Positions 27,796-37,571 of a DNA stretch of 37,891 nucleotides are shown here, one piece after another. Location of the stretch: assembly GCA_021783435.1 (NCBI GenBank), contig JAJXUC010000017.1, positions 1 to 37,891 of the forward strand. Direction: 5' to 3'. Made by a program: the position numbers and the translations under genes. The notes under the pieces are model-generated. The model worked only from the letters and a program-made list of their open reading frames with translations, was not told the origin of the DNA and made no database searches. This DNA is from Pseudomonadota bacterium. GTDB taxonomy: Bacteria > Pseudomonadota > Gammaproteobacteria > Burkholderiales > Burkholderiaceae. Every line of letters begins with the position of its first letter. The first letter of the stretch is position 1.

Positions 27796-28218
27796 ATGGC
27801 TCAGACCACCCCTTCGCCAGCACGGTTGACGGTGCACCGCCAGTCGCGCGCGTTGGAAATCGCCTTTGAAGACGGCGCGACGTTTCGCATTCCCTTTGAA
27901 TTGATGCGGGTGTACTCGCCGTCGGCCGAGGTGCGTGGTCATGGCCCCGGGCAAGAAACCTTGCAGACTGGCAAGCGCGAAGTACTCATCGATGCATTGG
28001 AGCCTGTCGGAAACTATGCTGTGCAGCCCACGTTTTCGGATGGACACGATACCGGCATCTTCACCTGGGAGTACCTGTATTTTCTCGGTATTGAGCAGGA
28101 TCGGTTGTGGACGGAGTATCTGAGCCGCCTGGCAACGGCGGGGGCAAATCGCGATACGCCGATTCCTCGGCAGAGCGCCGATGGCGCGGGCGGTTGCGGT
28201 CATGGGGGCACGCGATGA
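27796..28218 (+). CDS. DUF971 (gamma-butyrobetaine hydroxylase-like N-terminal) domain protein
   Basis: A 140-residue protein consisting of one DUF971 domain: [36 protein letters not shown], then [36 protein letters not shown], the latter being the most conserved block of the family. The domain also occurs at the N-terminus of gamma-butyrobetaine hydroxylase and on some Mrp/ApbC iron-sulfur carriers, but the stand-alone protein has no settled function. It overlaps ubiE by four bases (ATGA), so it is co-translated with a ubiquinone gene. The C-terminal tail after about residue 115 is polar and probably disordered. Confidence 0.88.
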   Translation: MAQTTPSPARLTVHRQSRALEIAFEDGATFRIPFELMRVYSPSAEVRGHGPGQETLQTGKREVLIDALEPVGNYAVQPTFSDGHDTGIFTWEYLYFLGIEQDRLWTEYLSRLATAGANRDTPIPRQSADGAGGCGHGGTR

Positions 28219-28964
28219 CTGTGGAACGACCCGAATCGACCACCCATTTCGGCTTTGAAACCGTTGCCGAAAGCGAGAAGTCACATCGCGTGGCCCAAGT
28301 CTTCGACTCGGTCGCTCCACGCTACGACCTGATGAACGACCTGATGAGCGCCGGTCTCCACAGGGCCTGGAAGGCGTTCACGGTCGCCCTGGCCGGTGTG
28401 CGCCCGGGACATCGCGTGCTGGATATCGCGTCCGGGACGGGCGATCTGGCGCGGGCTTTTGCGCCTCAGGCCGGACCGCAAGGGCTGGTCGTGGCGACCG
28501 ATATCAACGGCGCCATGCTAGAACAGGGACGCGCTGAACTGGAAAATGCCGGTCTATGCCTTCCTGCGGCTTTGTGCGACGCTGAAAACTTACCCTTTCC
28601 AGCCGGCAGTTTCGACCGCGTCAGCGTGGCTTTCGGGCTGCGCAATATGACGCACAAAGATATCGCTTTGGCCGAGATGCACCGGGTTCTCAAGCCTGGT
28701 GGAAAGCTGCTGGTCTTGGAGTTTTCACGCCCGTGGGAACCGCTGCGCGGGGTTTACGACTGGTATTCCTTTCATATCTTGCCGCGCCTGGGCAAAATGG
28801 TCGCCGGCGACGCTGGCAGCTATCGCTACCTGGCCGAATCCATCCGCAAGCATCCGGACCAAAAGACCCTCATGTCCATGATGCAAGAGGCGGGCTTCGC
28901 CAAAGTCGACTGGTACAACCTTTCTGCCGGCGTCGTTGCGTTGCATATTGGCATCAAGGCTTGA
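28215..28964 (+). CDS. ubiE: Ubiquinone/menaquinone C-methyltransferase UbiE
   Basis: A 249-residue SAM-dependent enzyme that C-methylates the demethoxy-quinol ring in ubiquinone synthesis (and demethylmenaquinol where present). Family markers: [28 protein letters not shown] motif [38 protein letters not shown], and [15 protein letters not shown]. The start at 28215 gives the normal N-terminus ([14 protein letters not shown]). It overlaps the DUF971 gene and precedes the Tim44-domain gene by about 80 bases. Confidence 0.96.
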   Translation: MTVERPESTTHFGFETVAESEKSHRVAQVFDSVAPRYDLMNDLMSAGLHRAWKAFTVALAGVRPGHRVLDIASGTGDLARAFAPQAGPQGLVVATDINGAMLEQGRAELENAGLCLPAALCDAENLPFPAGSFDRVSVAFGLRNMTHKDIALAEMHRVLKPGGKLLVLEFSRPWEPLRGVYDWYSFHILPRLGKMVAGDAGSYRYLAESIRKHPDQKTLMSMMQEAGFAKVDWYNLSAGVVALHIGIKA

Positions 28965-29045
28965 GTCGACACAAATTTTATGAAAAGACTGAACTTTTTC
29001 GGCCTATTGGTAACAAAATGTAGGCATTCATCACTGGACATGAAC

Positions 29046-29948
29046 ATGAAAAAACAGCGTGCCTTCCTTCTGCTTGCTTGTTGTCTCGTCCTGACCTCCG
29101 CTTTGTTCGCGGCTGATGCCCAGGCCAAGCGCATGGGTGCAGGCAAGAGCCTGGGGCGCCAGAACAGCGGGGTTCTGCAACGTCAACAGGTCACTCCAGC
29201 GCCGGCTGTCGCGCCCAAGCAGGTGGCGCCGAGTCCTGCGGCCGTTCAGCCGCGCCCAGCCAGCCGCTGGGGGGGGATACTGGGTGGCCTGGCGGCCGGA
29301 ATCGGTTTGGCGGCTTTGTTCCATGCCCTCGGGTTCGGCGCCGGGATGGCTTCCTTCGTGACGGCGCTTTTGCTCGCGGCGCTGGCGTTCTTTGCCGTGA
29401 TGGCCTTGATGCGCATGCTGCGCAGGCAAGGCGGCGAACCCATCCCACAACCCGCCGGCATGCCACGTGGAGCTTATGACGCCGCCCAGCTCGGGCAAGA
29501 GTCGTATCTGCCGCCCCAGCGTATTGATGACATGAGTGCGGCCGGTGCTGGAGGATCGCGGGCTCAGGGTTCCATACCGGCCAACTTCGACCAACGTGCC
29601 TTCCTGAACAAGGCGCGCGAGCATTACTACCAGCTGCAGAAGGCCTGGGACGTGGGTGATCTGTCCAGCATCGAGTCCTACACGACACCCGAGTTGTTCG
29701 CACAATTGCGCAGCGAAATCGAACAGCGCGGACCCGAGCGCAATCAGACGGATGTGGTCACGCTTGAGGCCGTATTGCTCGAGCTTCAGGAGCAGCAGGG
29801 CGAGTACCTGGCGACCGTTGAATTCTCGGGCCTGGTGCGGGAGGAGAGCTGGGGCGGGGCCCAATCCATGCGAGAAATCTGGAATCTGGTCAAGCCGGTC
29901 TCGGGTTCGTCCGGCTGGTTGCTCGCCGGAATTCAACAAATCGGGTAG
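29046..29948 (+). CDS. Tim44-like domain membrane protein
   Basis: A 300-residue protein with a signal sequence or first membrane helix (QRAFLLLACCLVLTSALFAA), a Pro/Gln-rich linker, two adjacent hydrophobic segments (about residues 75-120, rich in Gly/Ala/Phe), and a C-terminal Tim44-like domain starting near NFDQRAFLNKAREHYYQLQKAWD. Tim44 is a mitochondrial import factor; the bacterial proteins of this type have no established function but recur between ubiE and ubiJ in betaproteobacteria. Start is ATG 29046 or 29040; the former is better spaced from GGA at 29035-29037. A terminator follows. Confidence 0.87.
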   Translation: MKKQRAFLLLACCLVLTSALFAADAQAKRMGAGKSLGRQNSGVLQRQQVTPAPAVAPKQVAPSPAAVQPRPASRWGGILGGLAAGIGLAALFHALGFGAGMASFVTALLLAALAFFAVMALMRMLRRQGGEPIPQPAGMPRGAYDAAQLGQESYLPPQRIDDMSAAGAGGSRAQGSIPANFDQRAFLNKAREHYYQLQKAWDVGDLSSIESYTTPELFAQLRSEIEQRGPERNQTDVVTLEAVLLELQEQQGEYLATVEFSGLVREESWGGAQSMREIWNLVKPVSGSSGWLLAGIQQIG

Positions 29949-29980
29949 GCGCCGGTTCGAGGGGCGGCTTGATGATGGGA

Positions 29981-30002
29981 AGGGGGCGCGAGCCCCCCTT
30001 TT
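29981..30002 (+). terminator. Rho-independent terminator after the Tim44-domain gene
   Basis: GGGGGC / GCCCCC stem with a GCGA tetraloop, followed by C and four T. It separates the DUF971-ubiE-Tim44 group from ubiJ-ubiB. Confidence 0.8.
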
Positions 30003-30090
30003 GCATGGCGAATTCACGTCCGGTCGCATCTGGCGCGGCAGGGAGTATGGCCGGCCTCCTAGAATGGGCAGGGTCCCCCCGAACTGCACG

Positions 30091-30747
30091 ATGCTCAGCT
30101 CCCACGCTTCAACGACGCCCCTCTTTCCCGCGCGACTGAGGCACGCATTGCTTCAGCGCGTGGCGCAAGCTGTCAATCACGTCATTCAACAAAATCCCCA
30201 GGCTCAGCGCCGCCTGCTTGCCCATGCGGGCAAGTGCGTCAGTTTGTACATGGCAGGCGTGGCGCTGGTGCTGGAGGTCACGTCAGAAGGTGGTTTCGAT
30301 CCGGTTCCACACGGCGCGCAGGCCTGCAATCCAGCCTTGACGCTGGAGATCGACGCTGCCGCAGCGTTGGCGGCGCAGTGGCAAGGACAGCGTTTGGGCC
30401 TGAGCGGTGTGCGCATCGCAGGCGATGCGGATTTTGCCCAGGCCATGTCCTGGTTGCTGGGGCATTTGCGGTGGGATGCGGAGGATGACCTGGCGCGATG
30501 GTTCGGTGAAGTCGCGGCTTACCGCATGGCGAAGGCTGCGCGCAGGATCAGTCGCCAGGGTTCTGATTGGCGCGAGCGTATTGAGAACGATCTTCGGGAT
30601 TGGCTGGCCGAAGCGCCCCGGGGGTTGGTCGGCCGACGCGAATTCGCCGATTGCAGTGCGGCGGCGGCCGAATTGCGCGATGCCACGGCCAGGCTCGACA
30701 AGCGTATTCAGATCCTGGCCCGGCGTCGCCGCGCGGTGCGGAGCTGA
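30091..30747 (+). CDS. ubiJ: Ubiquinone biosynthesis accessory factor UbiJ (SCP2 domain)
   Basis: A 218-residue protein with an SCP2-type lipid-binding fold, a non-enzymatic partner in the soluble ubiquinone-synthesis complex. The SCP2 part covers roughly residues 20-130 (NHVIQQNPQAQRRLLAHAGKC, LTLEIDAAAALAAQW, GVRIAGDADFAQAMSWLL); the C-terminal helix (DCSAAAAELRDATARLDKRIQIL) is coiled-coil-like, as in E. coli UbiJ. ATG 30091 is used; ATG 30064 is in frame nine codons upstream. The stop lies three bases before ubiB, a typical ubiJ-ubiB pair. Confidence 0.9.
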   Translation: MLSSHASTTPLFPARLRHALLQRVAQAVNHVIQQNPQAQRRLLAHAGKCVSLYMAGVALVLEVTSEGGFDPVPHGAQACNPALTLEIDAAAALAAQWQGQRLGLSGVRIAGDADFAQAMSWLLGHLRWDAEDDLARWFGEVAAYRMAKAARRISRQGSDWRERIENDLRDWLAEAPRGLVGRREFADCSAAAAELRDATARLDKRIQILARRRRAVRS

Positions 30748-30750
30748 TTC

Positions 30751-32322
30751 ATGCGCCGCCTCCTGCGTTTATTGCGCATCGCGCGCGTGGCCCTGCATTA
30801 TGGGCTCGACCAACTCGTGCTGTCCGGCTTTCGCCACCGCTGGTTGCGGGTTCTGGCGCGGGTGCTGGCGACGGGGCGCAATCTCGAGGCTCCGCGCGGC
30901 CAGCGCCTGCGGTTGGCGCTGGAAAGCCTAGGTCCGATCTTCGTCAAGTTCGGGCAGATGCTGTCGACCCGGCGCGACTTGCTGCCGCTCGATATCGCCG
31001 ACGAACTTGCCAAGCTGCAGGACCGCGTGCCGCCATTCGATTCGGTGCTGGCGGTTGCGCAAATCGAAAGGGCACTGGGCAAGCCGATCGACCAGTTGTT
31101 CGCCAGCTTCGAGCGTACGCCGGTGGCCAGCGCCTCGATCGCGCAGGTGCATTTCGCCGTCTTGCCGCCATCGCAGGGCGAACATGAAGTGGCCGTGAAG
31201 GTGTTGCGACCCGGCATGCGCAACATCATCGACCAGGATTTGCATCTCATGCGCACTCTTGCCGGCTGGGTCGAGTGGGCCTGGGAGGACGGCAAGCGTC
31301 TCAAGCCCCGCGAGGTGGTGGCCGAGTTCGACAAATATCTCCACGACGAACTCGACCTCGTGCGCGAGGCGGCGAATGCCGCGCAATTGCGACGCAATAT
31401 GAACGGCCTGGGCCTGGTGCTGATCCCGCAGATGTATTGGGACTTGTGCACCGAAAGCGTGATCGTGATGGAGCGCATGCGCGGGGTGCCGATCAGCCAG
31501 GTGGAGCGCCTGCGCGCGGCCGGGGTGGACATCCGCAAGCTGGCCCAGAGCGGGGTCGAGATCTTTTTCACCCAGGTGTTCCGCGACGGCTATTTCCATG
31601 CCGACATGCATCCTGGCAACATCATGGTCAGCTTGGCGCCGGAGACTTTCGGCTGGTACATCGCGCTCGACTTCGGCATCATCGGCACCCTGTCGGAGTT
31701 CGACAAGGACTACCTGGCGCAGAATTTCATCGCCTTTTTCCAGCGGGATTACCGGCGCGTCGCCGAATTGCACCTGGAGTCGGGCTGGGTGCCGTCGGAG
31801 GTGCGGGTGGAGGAACTGGAGGCCGCGGTGCGCACCGTGTGCGAGCCGCAGTTCGAGCGTCCGCTGAAGGACATCTCGCTCGGGCAGATTCTCATGCGCC
31901 TGTTCCAGGTGTCGCGCCGCTTCAAGGTGGAGATCCAGCCCCAGCTCGTGCTGCTGCAGAAAACCCTGCTCAATGTCGAAGGGCTGGGCCGCCAACTCGA
32001 CCCCGATCTGGATCTGTGGAGCACGGCGCAGCCCTTCTTGCGGCGCTGGATGCAAAGCCAGGTGGGCTGGCGCGCGTTCACCACGCATTTACGCAAGGAG
32101 GCGCCTCGCTTCGCGCAGTATTTCCCGGCGTTACCACGCCTGATCCATCATGCCCTGGAGCAGGCGCAGCAGCCCGGCGAGCGCGAGTTGACGCGCCAGC
32201 TGCTGCAAGAACAGCGCCGGACCAATGCCTTGTTGCAGGGCTTGATCGGCTTTGTCGTGGGCGTGGTATTTTTCCTGGTCCTGCTGGCGCTTTGGAATGC
32301 GCGCTTTTGGCTTGGAGCCTGA
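30751..32322 (+). CDS. ubiB: Ubiquinone biosynthesis regulatory kinase-like protein UbiB
   Basis: A 523-residue atypical kinase/ATPase (ABC1/ADCK family) needed for ubiquinone synthesis. Visible: the KxGQ-type motif [16 protein letters not shown], the ASIAQVHF alanine-rich loop (instead of the glycine-rich loop of kinases), AVKVLRPG with the ATP-contacting lysine, [10 protein letters not shown] catalytic loop, and ALDFGIIG metal-binding DFG. Two C-terminal membrane helices (about residues 490-515, [18 protein letters not shown]) anchor it. Full length. Confidence 0.96.
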   Translation: MRRLLRLLRIARVALHYGLDQLVLSGFRHRWLRVLARVLATGRNLEAPRGQRLRLALESLGPIFVKFGQMLSTRRDLLPLDIADELAKLQDRVPPFDSVLAVAQIERALGKPIDQLFASFERTPVASASIAQVHFAVLPPSQGEHEVAVKVLRPGMRNIIDQDLHLMRTLAGWVEWAWEDGKRLKPREVVAEFDKYLHDELDLVREAANAAQLRRNMNGLGLVLIPQMYWDLCTESVIVMERMRGVPISQVERLRAAGVDIRKLAQSGVEIFFTQVFRDGYFHADMHPGNIMVSLAPETFGWYIALDFGIIGTLSEFDKDYLAQNFIAFFQRDYRRVAELHLESGWVPSEVRVEELEAAVRTVCEPQFERPLKDISLGQILMRLFQVSRRFKVEIQPQLVLLQKTLLNVEGLGRQLDPDLDLWSTAQPFLRRWMQSQVGWRAFTTHLRKEAPRFAQYFPALPRLIHHALEQAQQPGERELTRQLLQEQRRTNALLQGLIGFVVGVVFFLVLLALWNARFWLGA

Positions 32323-32327
32323 GACCG

Positions 32328-33182
32328 ATGCATGCAGTGCGATTTGCTTGCGGGGAGGACTGGCCTGCACTTGGTCTGGGGACCTGGCGTTTCGGCGAAG
32401 ACCCGGCGCAACGCGGTGCAGAGGTCGCGGCGCTGCGCGCCGCGTTCGAGATGGGTTACCGCCTGATCGACACCGCGGAGATGTATGGCGAAGGCGGGGC
32501 CGAGCGTGTCGTTGGACAAGCGCTGGCCGAATCCCTGCGTGCCGGCACCGTGCGCAGGGACGACGTGCGCATCGTCAGCAAGGTCTACCCGCATCACGCA
32601 AGTTCTGCAGGTGTGCGCCAGGCTTGCGAGCGCAGTCTGGAACGCCTGGGAATCGATTGCATCGATCTCTATCTGTTGCACTGGCGCGGCGACATTCCTC
32701 TGCAACAAACCCTCGACGGGTTCGAGCGGCTCAAGGCGGCGGGGAAAATCGGCGCATGGGGCGTGAGCAATTTCGATCTTGGCGATATGCAGGAATTGCG
32801 CGGCCTGGACGCCGGCCCAAACTGCGCGACCAATCAGGTCTACTACGCCGCCGGCAGCCGAGGCGTCGAATTCGATCTATTGCCCTGGATGCAGCGGCAC
32901 GCCATGCCACTGATGGCCTACAGCCCGCTCGACGAGGGCAAGCTGGCGCGTCACGCCAAGCTGGTGGCCCTGGGTGCGCCACTGGGCCTGAGTGCCGCGC
33001 AACTGGCGCTGGCCTGGGTCTTGCGCGTGCCGAATGTCCTTGCCATTCCCAAGGCGGGGCGCCTGCAGCATCTGTGTGACAACCTGGCTGCTGCGGACGT
33101 GCAACTCGATGCAGGCACGCTTGCCGCCATCGATGCACTCTTTGCGCCGCCGAAGCATCGCCAGCCGTTGGCGATGATCTAG
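32328..33182 (+). CDS. Aldo/keto reductase, YeaE-like
   Basis: A 284-residue TIM-barrel NADPH-dependent reductase. The catalytic tetrad is recognisable as Asp and Tyr in LIDTAEMYGEGG, Lys in IVSKVYP and His in LYLLHWRG, with the NADP-binding LAIPKAGRLQHLCDN at the C-terminus. Overall pattern (GLGTWRFGEDPAQRGAEVAAL, LLPWMQRHAMPLMAYSPL) resembles E. coli YeaE, a methylglyoxal reductase; the substrate here is not proven. It starts five bases after ubiB and may be co-transcribed. Its end converges with icmF. Confidence 0.92.
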   Translation: MHAVRFACGEDWPALGLGTWRFGEDPAQRGAEVAALRAAFEMGYRLIDTAEMYGEGGAERVVGQALAESLRAGTVRRDDVRIVSKVYPHHASSAGVRQACERSLERLGIDCIDLYLLHWRGDIPLQQTLDGFERLKAAGKIGAWGVSNFDLGDMQELRGLDAGPNCATNQVYYAAGSRGVEFDLLPWMQRHAMPLMAYSPLDEGKLARHAKLVALGAPLGLSAAQLALAWVLRVPNVLAIPKAGRLQHLCDNLAAADVQLDAGTLAAIDALFAPPKHRQPLAMI

Positions 33183-33227
33183 CCTCAGCGCGTCAGCGGC
33201 CTGGGGTGATTCGACCCCGCACGTGTC

Positions 33228-36200
33228 TCACATATTGCGCCGGTACTGGCCGCCCACCTCGAACAGCGCGGTGGTGATCTGCCCGAGCGAGCAGCGGCGC
33301 ACAGCTTCCATCAGCACCTCGAACACGTTGCGGTTGTCGATCACGGCCTGGCGTAGTCGTTCCAGCTCGGCGGGAGCGTGTTCTGCATGCCGGGTGTGGA
33401 AGTCGGCCAGCCGCCGGAGCTGGGATTGCTTTTCCGCCTCGGTGGAGCGGGCCAGCTCCAGATGGCTGGTCACCGGGTTGCCGTGCGGGTTGCGGAAGGT
33501 GTTGACGCCGACGATGGGCAGTTCGCCGGTGTGCTTGAGCATTTCGTAGTGCATGCTCTCCTCCTGGATCTTGCCGCGCTGGTAGCCGGTTTCCATCGCC
33601 CCCAGCACGCCACCGCGCTCGGCGATGGCCTCGAACTCCTTCAGCACGGCTTCCTCCACCAGATCGGTCAGCTCCTCGATGACGAAGGCGCCCTGGTTGG
33701 GGTTCTCGCACTTGGCCAGGCCCCATTCGCGGTTGATGACGAGCTGGATGGCCATCGCGCGGCGCACGCTCTCCTCGGTGGGCGTGGTGATGGCTTCGTC
33801 GTAGGCATTGGTGTGCAGACTGTTGCAGTTGTCGTAGACGGCAATCAGCGCCTGCAGCGTGGTGCGGATGTCGTTGAACGCGATCTCCTGCGCGTGCAGG
33901 CTGCGGCCCGAGGTCTGGATGTGATACTTGAGCTTCTGGCTGCGCTCGCTGGCGCCGTACTTGTCGCGCATCGCCACGGCCCAGACGCGGCGCGCAACAC
34001 GTCCCAGCACGCTGTATTCCGGGTCCATGCCATTGCTGAAAAAGAAGCTCAGGTTGGGCGCGAAGTCGTCGATATGCATGCCGCGGGCCAGATAGGCCTC
34101 GACGAAGGTGAAGCCGTTGGCCAGGGTGAAGGCCAGTTGCGAGATGGGGTTGGCGCCGGCCTCGGCGATGTGATAGCCCGAAATGCTCACCGAGTAGAAG
34201 TTGCGCACCTTGTGGTGCACGAAGTATTCCTGAATGTCGCCCATGACCTTGAGCGAGAACTCGGTGGAGAAGATGCAAGTGTTCTGGCCCTGGTCTTCTT
34301 TCAGGATGTCGGCCTGCACCGTGCCGCGCACGTTCTCCAGCACCCAGGCGCGAATCTTGGCCGTCTCGTCGTCCGAGGGCTCGCGGCCGTTTTCGCGCTG
34401 GAACTTGTCGAGCTGCTGGTCGATCGCCGCATTCAGGAACATGGCCAGGATGGTGGGTGCCGGGCCGTTGATGGTCATGCTTACCGAGGTGGCCGCATCG
34501 CACAGGTCGAACCCGTCGTACAGCACCTTCAAGTCGTCCAGCGTGGCGATGGAGACGCCCGAGTTGCCGACCTTGCCGTAGATGTCGGGGCGCAGGTCGG
34601 GCTCGGCGCCATACAGCGTGACCGAGTCGAACGCGGTGGACAGGCGCTTGGCCGGCATGTCTTCGGACAGCATCTTGAAACGGCGGTTGGTGCGAAACGG
34701 GTCGCCCTCGCCGGCGAACATGCGGGTGGGATCTTCGTTCTCGCGCTTGAAGGCGAACACGCCCGCGGTGTAGGGGAAGCTGCCGGGCACGTTCTCGCGC
34801 ATCAGCCAGCGCAGCAGCTCGCCGTGGTCGGCCCAGCGCGGCAGCACCACCTTGCGCATGCGCGTGCCCGACAGCGTGGCGTGCGTGAGCCGGGTGCGGA
34901 TTTCGCGGTCGCGGATTCTCACCACGTATTCGTCGCCGCCGTAGGCCTGCAGCATCTGCGGCCACATGGCCAGCAGTTTGCGCGCCGCCGGCAGCATGCG
35001 CGCCTCGCGCTGTTCGGCCAGGGCCGCGACGGCCTCGACCGCGGCGGTCTTGTCCGGATTGGCGTCGAGCAGCATGCGCCCGCTCTCGCGCAATTGCTGC
35101 GCCTCGCGCGCCAAGCGGGCCTGCTCCTCCACCTGCCGGTGGTAGGCGCGCACCGCGTCGGCAATCTCGGCCAGATAGCGGCTGCGCGCCGCCGGCACGA
35201 TGGGGGTCTGGTGCGTGCTGTGGCGCGTCAACACCTTGGGCAGCCTGCCCTCCGCGAGCGGCAAGCCATGTTCCGCCAGGCGCGGCTTCATCGCCTGGTA
35301 GAGGGCCGTCACGCCGTCGTCGTTGAAGCGGCTGGCCATGGTGCCGAACACCGGCATGTCCTCGGGCTTTTGGGCGAAGGCTTCGCGGTTGCGCTGGACT
35401 TGCTTGGTCACGTCGCGCAGCGCGTCCATGGCCCCCTTGCGGTCGAACTTGTTGATCGCCACCCAATCGGCGAAGTCCAGCATGTCGATCTTCTCGAGCT
35501 GGCTGGCGGCGCCGAACTCGGGCGTCATCACATACAGGCTCAGGTCCGCGTGCGGCACGATGGCGGCGTCGCCCTGGCCGATGCCGGAGGTTTCGACGAT
35601 GACGAGATCGTGCCCGGCCGCCTTGCACGCCGCGATCACGTCCGGAAGCGCCCGGCTGATTTCACTGCCCGCCTCGCGCGTGGCCAGGCTGCGCATATAG
35701 ACCCCCGGCGATGGCGTGCGTCCCGGGCGCGCCCAGGGCGCAATGGCGTTCATGCGAATGCGGTCGCCCAGCAGCGCGCCGCCGCTCTTGCGCCGCGAGG
35801 GATCGATGCTGACGATCGCGATGCGCAGCGCGTCGTCCTGATCCAGCCGCATGCGCCGGATGAGTTCGTCCACCAGGCTGCTCTTGCCTGCGCCGCCGGT
35901 CCCGGTGACGCCGACGATGACCCCCTGCGTGGTCTCCGCCCGCTGATGCACTGCGCGCAGCAGGGCGGCGTCGGCCGCGCCGTTCTCAAGCTGGGTGATC
36001 ATGCGCGCCAGCACGGCCTGGCTGTGGGCGAGGGCCTGTATCGGGTCAGCCTGCGCCAGCGCCGGCAGCGGGCGGTCGCAGCGCTGCAGCATGTCGCCGA
36101 TCATGCCCTGCAGTCCAAGGCGCTGGCCGTCCTCCGGGCTGTAGATGCGTGCCACGCCATAGGCCTGCAGCTCGGCGATCTCGCCCGGCACGATGACGCC

Positions 36201-36524
36201 GCCGCCGCCGCCGAACACCTGGATGTGCCCGGCTCCCTGTTCGCGCAGCCGGTCGATCATGTACTTGAAAAACTCCACATGCCCGCCCTGGTAGCTGGAG
36301 ATGGCGATGCCGTGGACATCTTCCTGGATGGCCGCGGTGACGATTTCATCCACCGCGCGGTTGTGCCCGAGGTGGATGACCTCCGCGCCCATGCCGATCA
36401 GGATGCGGCGCATGATGTTGATCGCCGCGTCGTGCCCGTCGAACAGGGCTGCCGCGGTGACGAAGCGCAGGCGTTGCCGGGGCCGGTAGGCGGCCAGAAC
36501 CTTGGCGTCGGACAGATCGGTCAT
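33228..36524 (-). CDS. icmF: Fused isobutyryl-CoA mutase IcmF
   Basis: A 1098-residue adenosylcobalamin-dependent acyl-CoA mutase with its own G-protein chaperone. The N-terminal B12-binding domain (residues about 15-150) has DGHD with His31 as the cobalt ligand. The MeaB-like GTPase follows, with Walker A GTGGAGKS at 208-215 and [10 protein letters not shown] as the guanine-specificity motif (NKxD). The C-terminal mutase barrel covers about residues 560-1098 ([40 protein letters not shown]). This order is specific to IcmF, not methylmalonyl-CoA mutase. It interconverts isobutyryl- and n-butyryl-CoA in characterised members; branched acids such as pivalyl-CoA are also used. ATG 36524 has GGAG seven bases upstream. 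Confidence 0.93.
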   Translation of the reverse strand: MTDLSDAKVLAAYRPRQRLRFVTAAALFDGHDAAINIMRRILIGMGAEVIHLGHNRAVDEIVTAAIQEDVHGIAISSYQGGHVEFFKYMIDRLREQGAGHIQVFGGGGGVIVPGEIAELQAYGVARIYSPEDGQRLGLQGMIGDMLQRCDRPLPALAQADPIQALAHSQAVLARMITQLENGAADAALLRAVHQRAETTQGVIVGVTGTGGAGKSSLVDELIRRMRLDQDDALRIAIVSIDPSRRKSGGALLGDRIRMNAIAPWARPGRTPSPGVYMRSLATREAGSEISRALPDVIAACKAAGHDLVIVETSGIGQGDAAIVPHADLSLYVMTPEFGAASQLEKIDMLDFADWVAINKFDRKGAMDALRDVTKQVQRNREAFAQKPEDMPVFGTMASRFNDDGVTALYQAMKPRLAEHGLPLAEGRLPKVLTRHSTHQTPIVPAARSRYLAEIADAVRAYHRQVEEQARLAREAQQLRESGRMLLDANPDKTAAVEAVAALAEQREARMLPAARKLLAMWPQMLQAYGGDEYVVRIRDREIRTRLTHATLSGTRMRKVVLPRWADHGELLRWLMRENVPGSFPYTAGVFAFKRENEDPTRMFAGEGDPFRTNRRFKMLSEDMPAKRLSTAFDSVTLYGAEPDLRPDIYGKVGNSGVSIATLDDLKVLYDGFDLCDAATSVSMTINGPAPTILAMFLNAAIDQQLDKFQRENGREPSDDETAKIRAWVLENVRGTVQADILKEDQGQNTCIFSTEFSLKVMGDIQEYFVHHKVRNFYSVSISGYHIAEAGANPISQLAFTLANGFTFVEAYLARGMHIDDFAPNLSFFFSNGMDPEYSVLGRVARRVWAVAMRDKYGASERSQKLKYHIQTSGRSLHAQEIAFNDIRTTLQALIAVYDNCNSLHTNAYDEAITTPTEESVRRAMAIQLVINREWGLAKCENPNQGAFVIEELTDLVEEAVLKEFEAIAERGGVLGAMETGYQRGKIQEESMHYEMLKHTGELPIVGVNTFRNPHGNPVTSHLELARSTEAEKQSQLRRLADFHTRHAEHAPAELERLRQAVIDNRNVFEVLMEAVRRCSLGQITTALFEVGGQYRRNM

Positions 36525-36600
36525 GTGTGTCTCCGGTGGCCGGCGTGCATGGCGCCGGACTTTGTGGCTGAGCTTGCCGCGGACGGATCGGGGCGGCGGC

Positions 36601-36620
36601 AATTGACGTATACGTCAATT
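36601..36620. promoter_or_regulatory. 20-bp perfect palindrome, likely operator
   Basis: AATTGACGTATACGTCAATT reads identically on both strands. It lies 77-96 bases upstream of the icmF start and about 155 bases upstream of coaX, in the divergent control region. It resembles binding boxes described for MerR-type LiuR regulators of branched-chain amino acid and acyl-CoA catabolism, which fits icmF; that match is from memory and is inference. Confidence 0.65.
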
Positions 36621-36775
36621 TGGGACTTTAACCGATTCGGGGCCGCCTCGATAGAGGGGAAAGTCGATGCGCGTGGCAACGGCCGCGACGGTTTCGTGAC
36701 CGCCGGAAACGTCGGCAGGGCCGTGTGGGCAGGACTGCTCTGCTATGGTGCGGGCGTTGATTGTGCGGCCCCACC

Positions 36776-37564
36776 ATGAATCTTCTTCTGCTCGATCTCG
36801 GTAACACACGGCTCAAATGGGGCATCTGGTCTGGCGCTCACGCCAGCCCGGAGCCGCAGTTGACGGCCCATGGGGCCATGTCCCAGCAATCCATCGAAAC
36901 GCTGGCCTCGGAGCTTGAAGAACAGCAGGCGCGGCCGCGATCCGCACTGGGCTGCGCGGTGGCCGGCGCCGTGGCCACCGCGCGGGTGGACGCCCAGCTT
37001 GCCAGTCTCGGCCTGCGCTGCGACTGGGTGCATTCCCCCGCCCAGCAATGCGGCGTGCGCAACGGCTACACCAACCCCAGCCTGCTCGGTCCCGACCGCT
37101 GGGCGGCGCTGATCGGCGCCCGCATGCGCTGCGCGGATGGCCCGGTGCTGGTCATCAGCGTGGGGACCGCCGTCACCATCGACTGCCTGGCCTCGGACGG
37201 GCGCTTCCTGGGCGGCGTCATTCTTCCCGGATTCGGGCTCATGCTCAAGGCGCTGGAAATGGGCACCGCCGGGCTCAACGTGCCCGAGGGCGAACTGCGC
37301 GAGTTTCCCAACAACACCAGCGACGCGCTGATGACCGGGGGCGCGCTGGCCATCTCCGGCGCGGCGCGGCAAATGCACGAGCGCCTGACGCGGTTGGAGC
37401 ACCAGGCGCCCCTGGTGCTGCTGACCGGCGGCGCGGCGCCCAAGTTGGAACTGGCCTTGGGCCTGCCGCACCAGACGGTCGATCACCTGGTGTTCGAGGG
37501 GCTGCTGCGCATCGCCGCAGAGCGCGGGCTGGTTCGCCCGCCGGCGGTCGCCGCGCGGGCCTGA
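36776..37564 (+). CDS. coaX: Type III pantothenate kinase CoaX
   Basis: A 262-residue kinase for the first step of coenzyme A synthesis, of the ASKHA fold and needing a monovalent cation. Visible: N-terminal LLLLDLGNTRLKWG phosphate-binding loop, GPDRWAALIGARM with the catalytic/pantothenate residues, ISVGTAVTIDCL phosphate 2 motif, and the GGVILPGFGLMLKAL and LLTGGAAPKLE segments. The start at ATG 36776 gives the family N-terminus. birA, often fused or adjacent in relatives, is not next to it here. Ends seven bases before the convergent hslU end. Confidence 0.94.
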   Translation: MNLLLLDLGNTRLKWGIWSGAHASPEPQLTAHGAMSQQSIETLASELEEQQARPRSALGCAVAGAVATARVDAQLASLGLRCDWVHSPAQQCGVRNGYTNPSLLGPDRWAALIGARMRCADGPVLVISVGTAVTIDCLASDGRFLGGVILPGFGLMLKALEMGTAGLNVPEGELREFPNNTSDALMTGGALAISGAARQMHERLTRLEHQAPLVLLTGGAAPKLELALGLPHQTVDHLVFEGLLRIAAERGLVRPPAVAARA

Positions 37565-37571
37565 TGCGAGG

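Noticed and set aside
27425..27800. Integration scar or attachment site at tRNA-Thr
   Set aside because: I see no repeat of the tRNA 3' end, no integrase and no shift to foreign genes downstream.
31275..33182. Apparent 635-residue fusion running from within ubiB into the aldo-keto reductase
   Set aside because: The first 350 residues are an out-of-frame reading of ubiB; the reductase has its own ATG at 32328 and normal family length.
33378..36779. Open frame of more than 1100 codons on the plus strand, antisense to icmF
   Set aside because: It is the mirror of a GC-rich coding gene: its sequence has no recognisable domain, and the minus-strand IcmF explains the whole interval with clear motifs.
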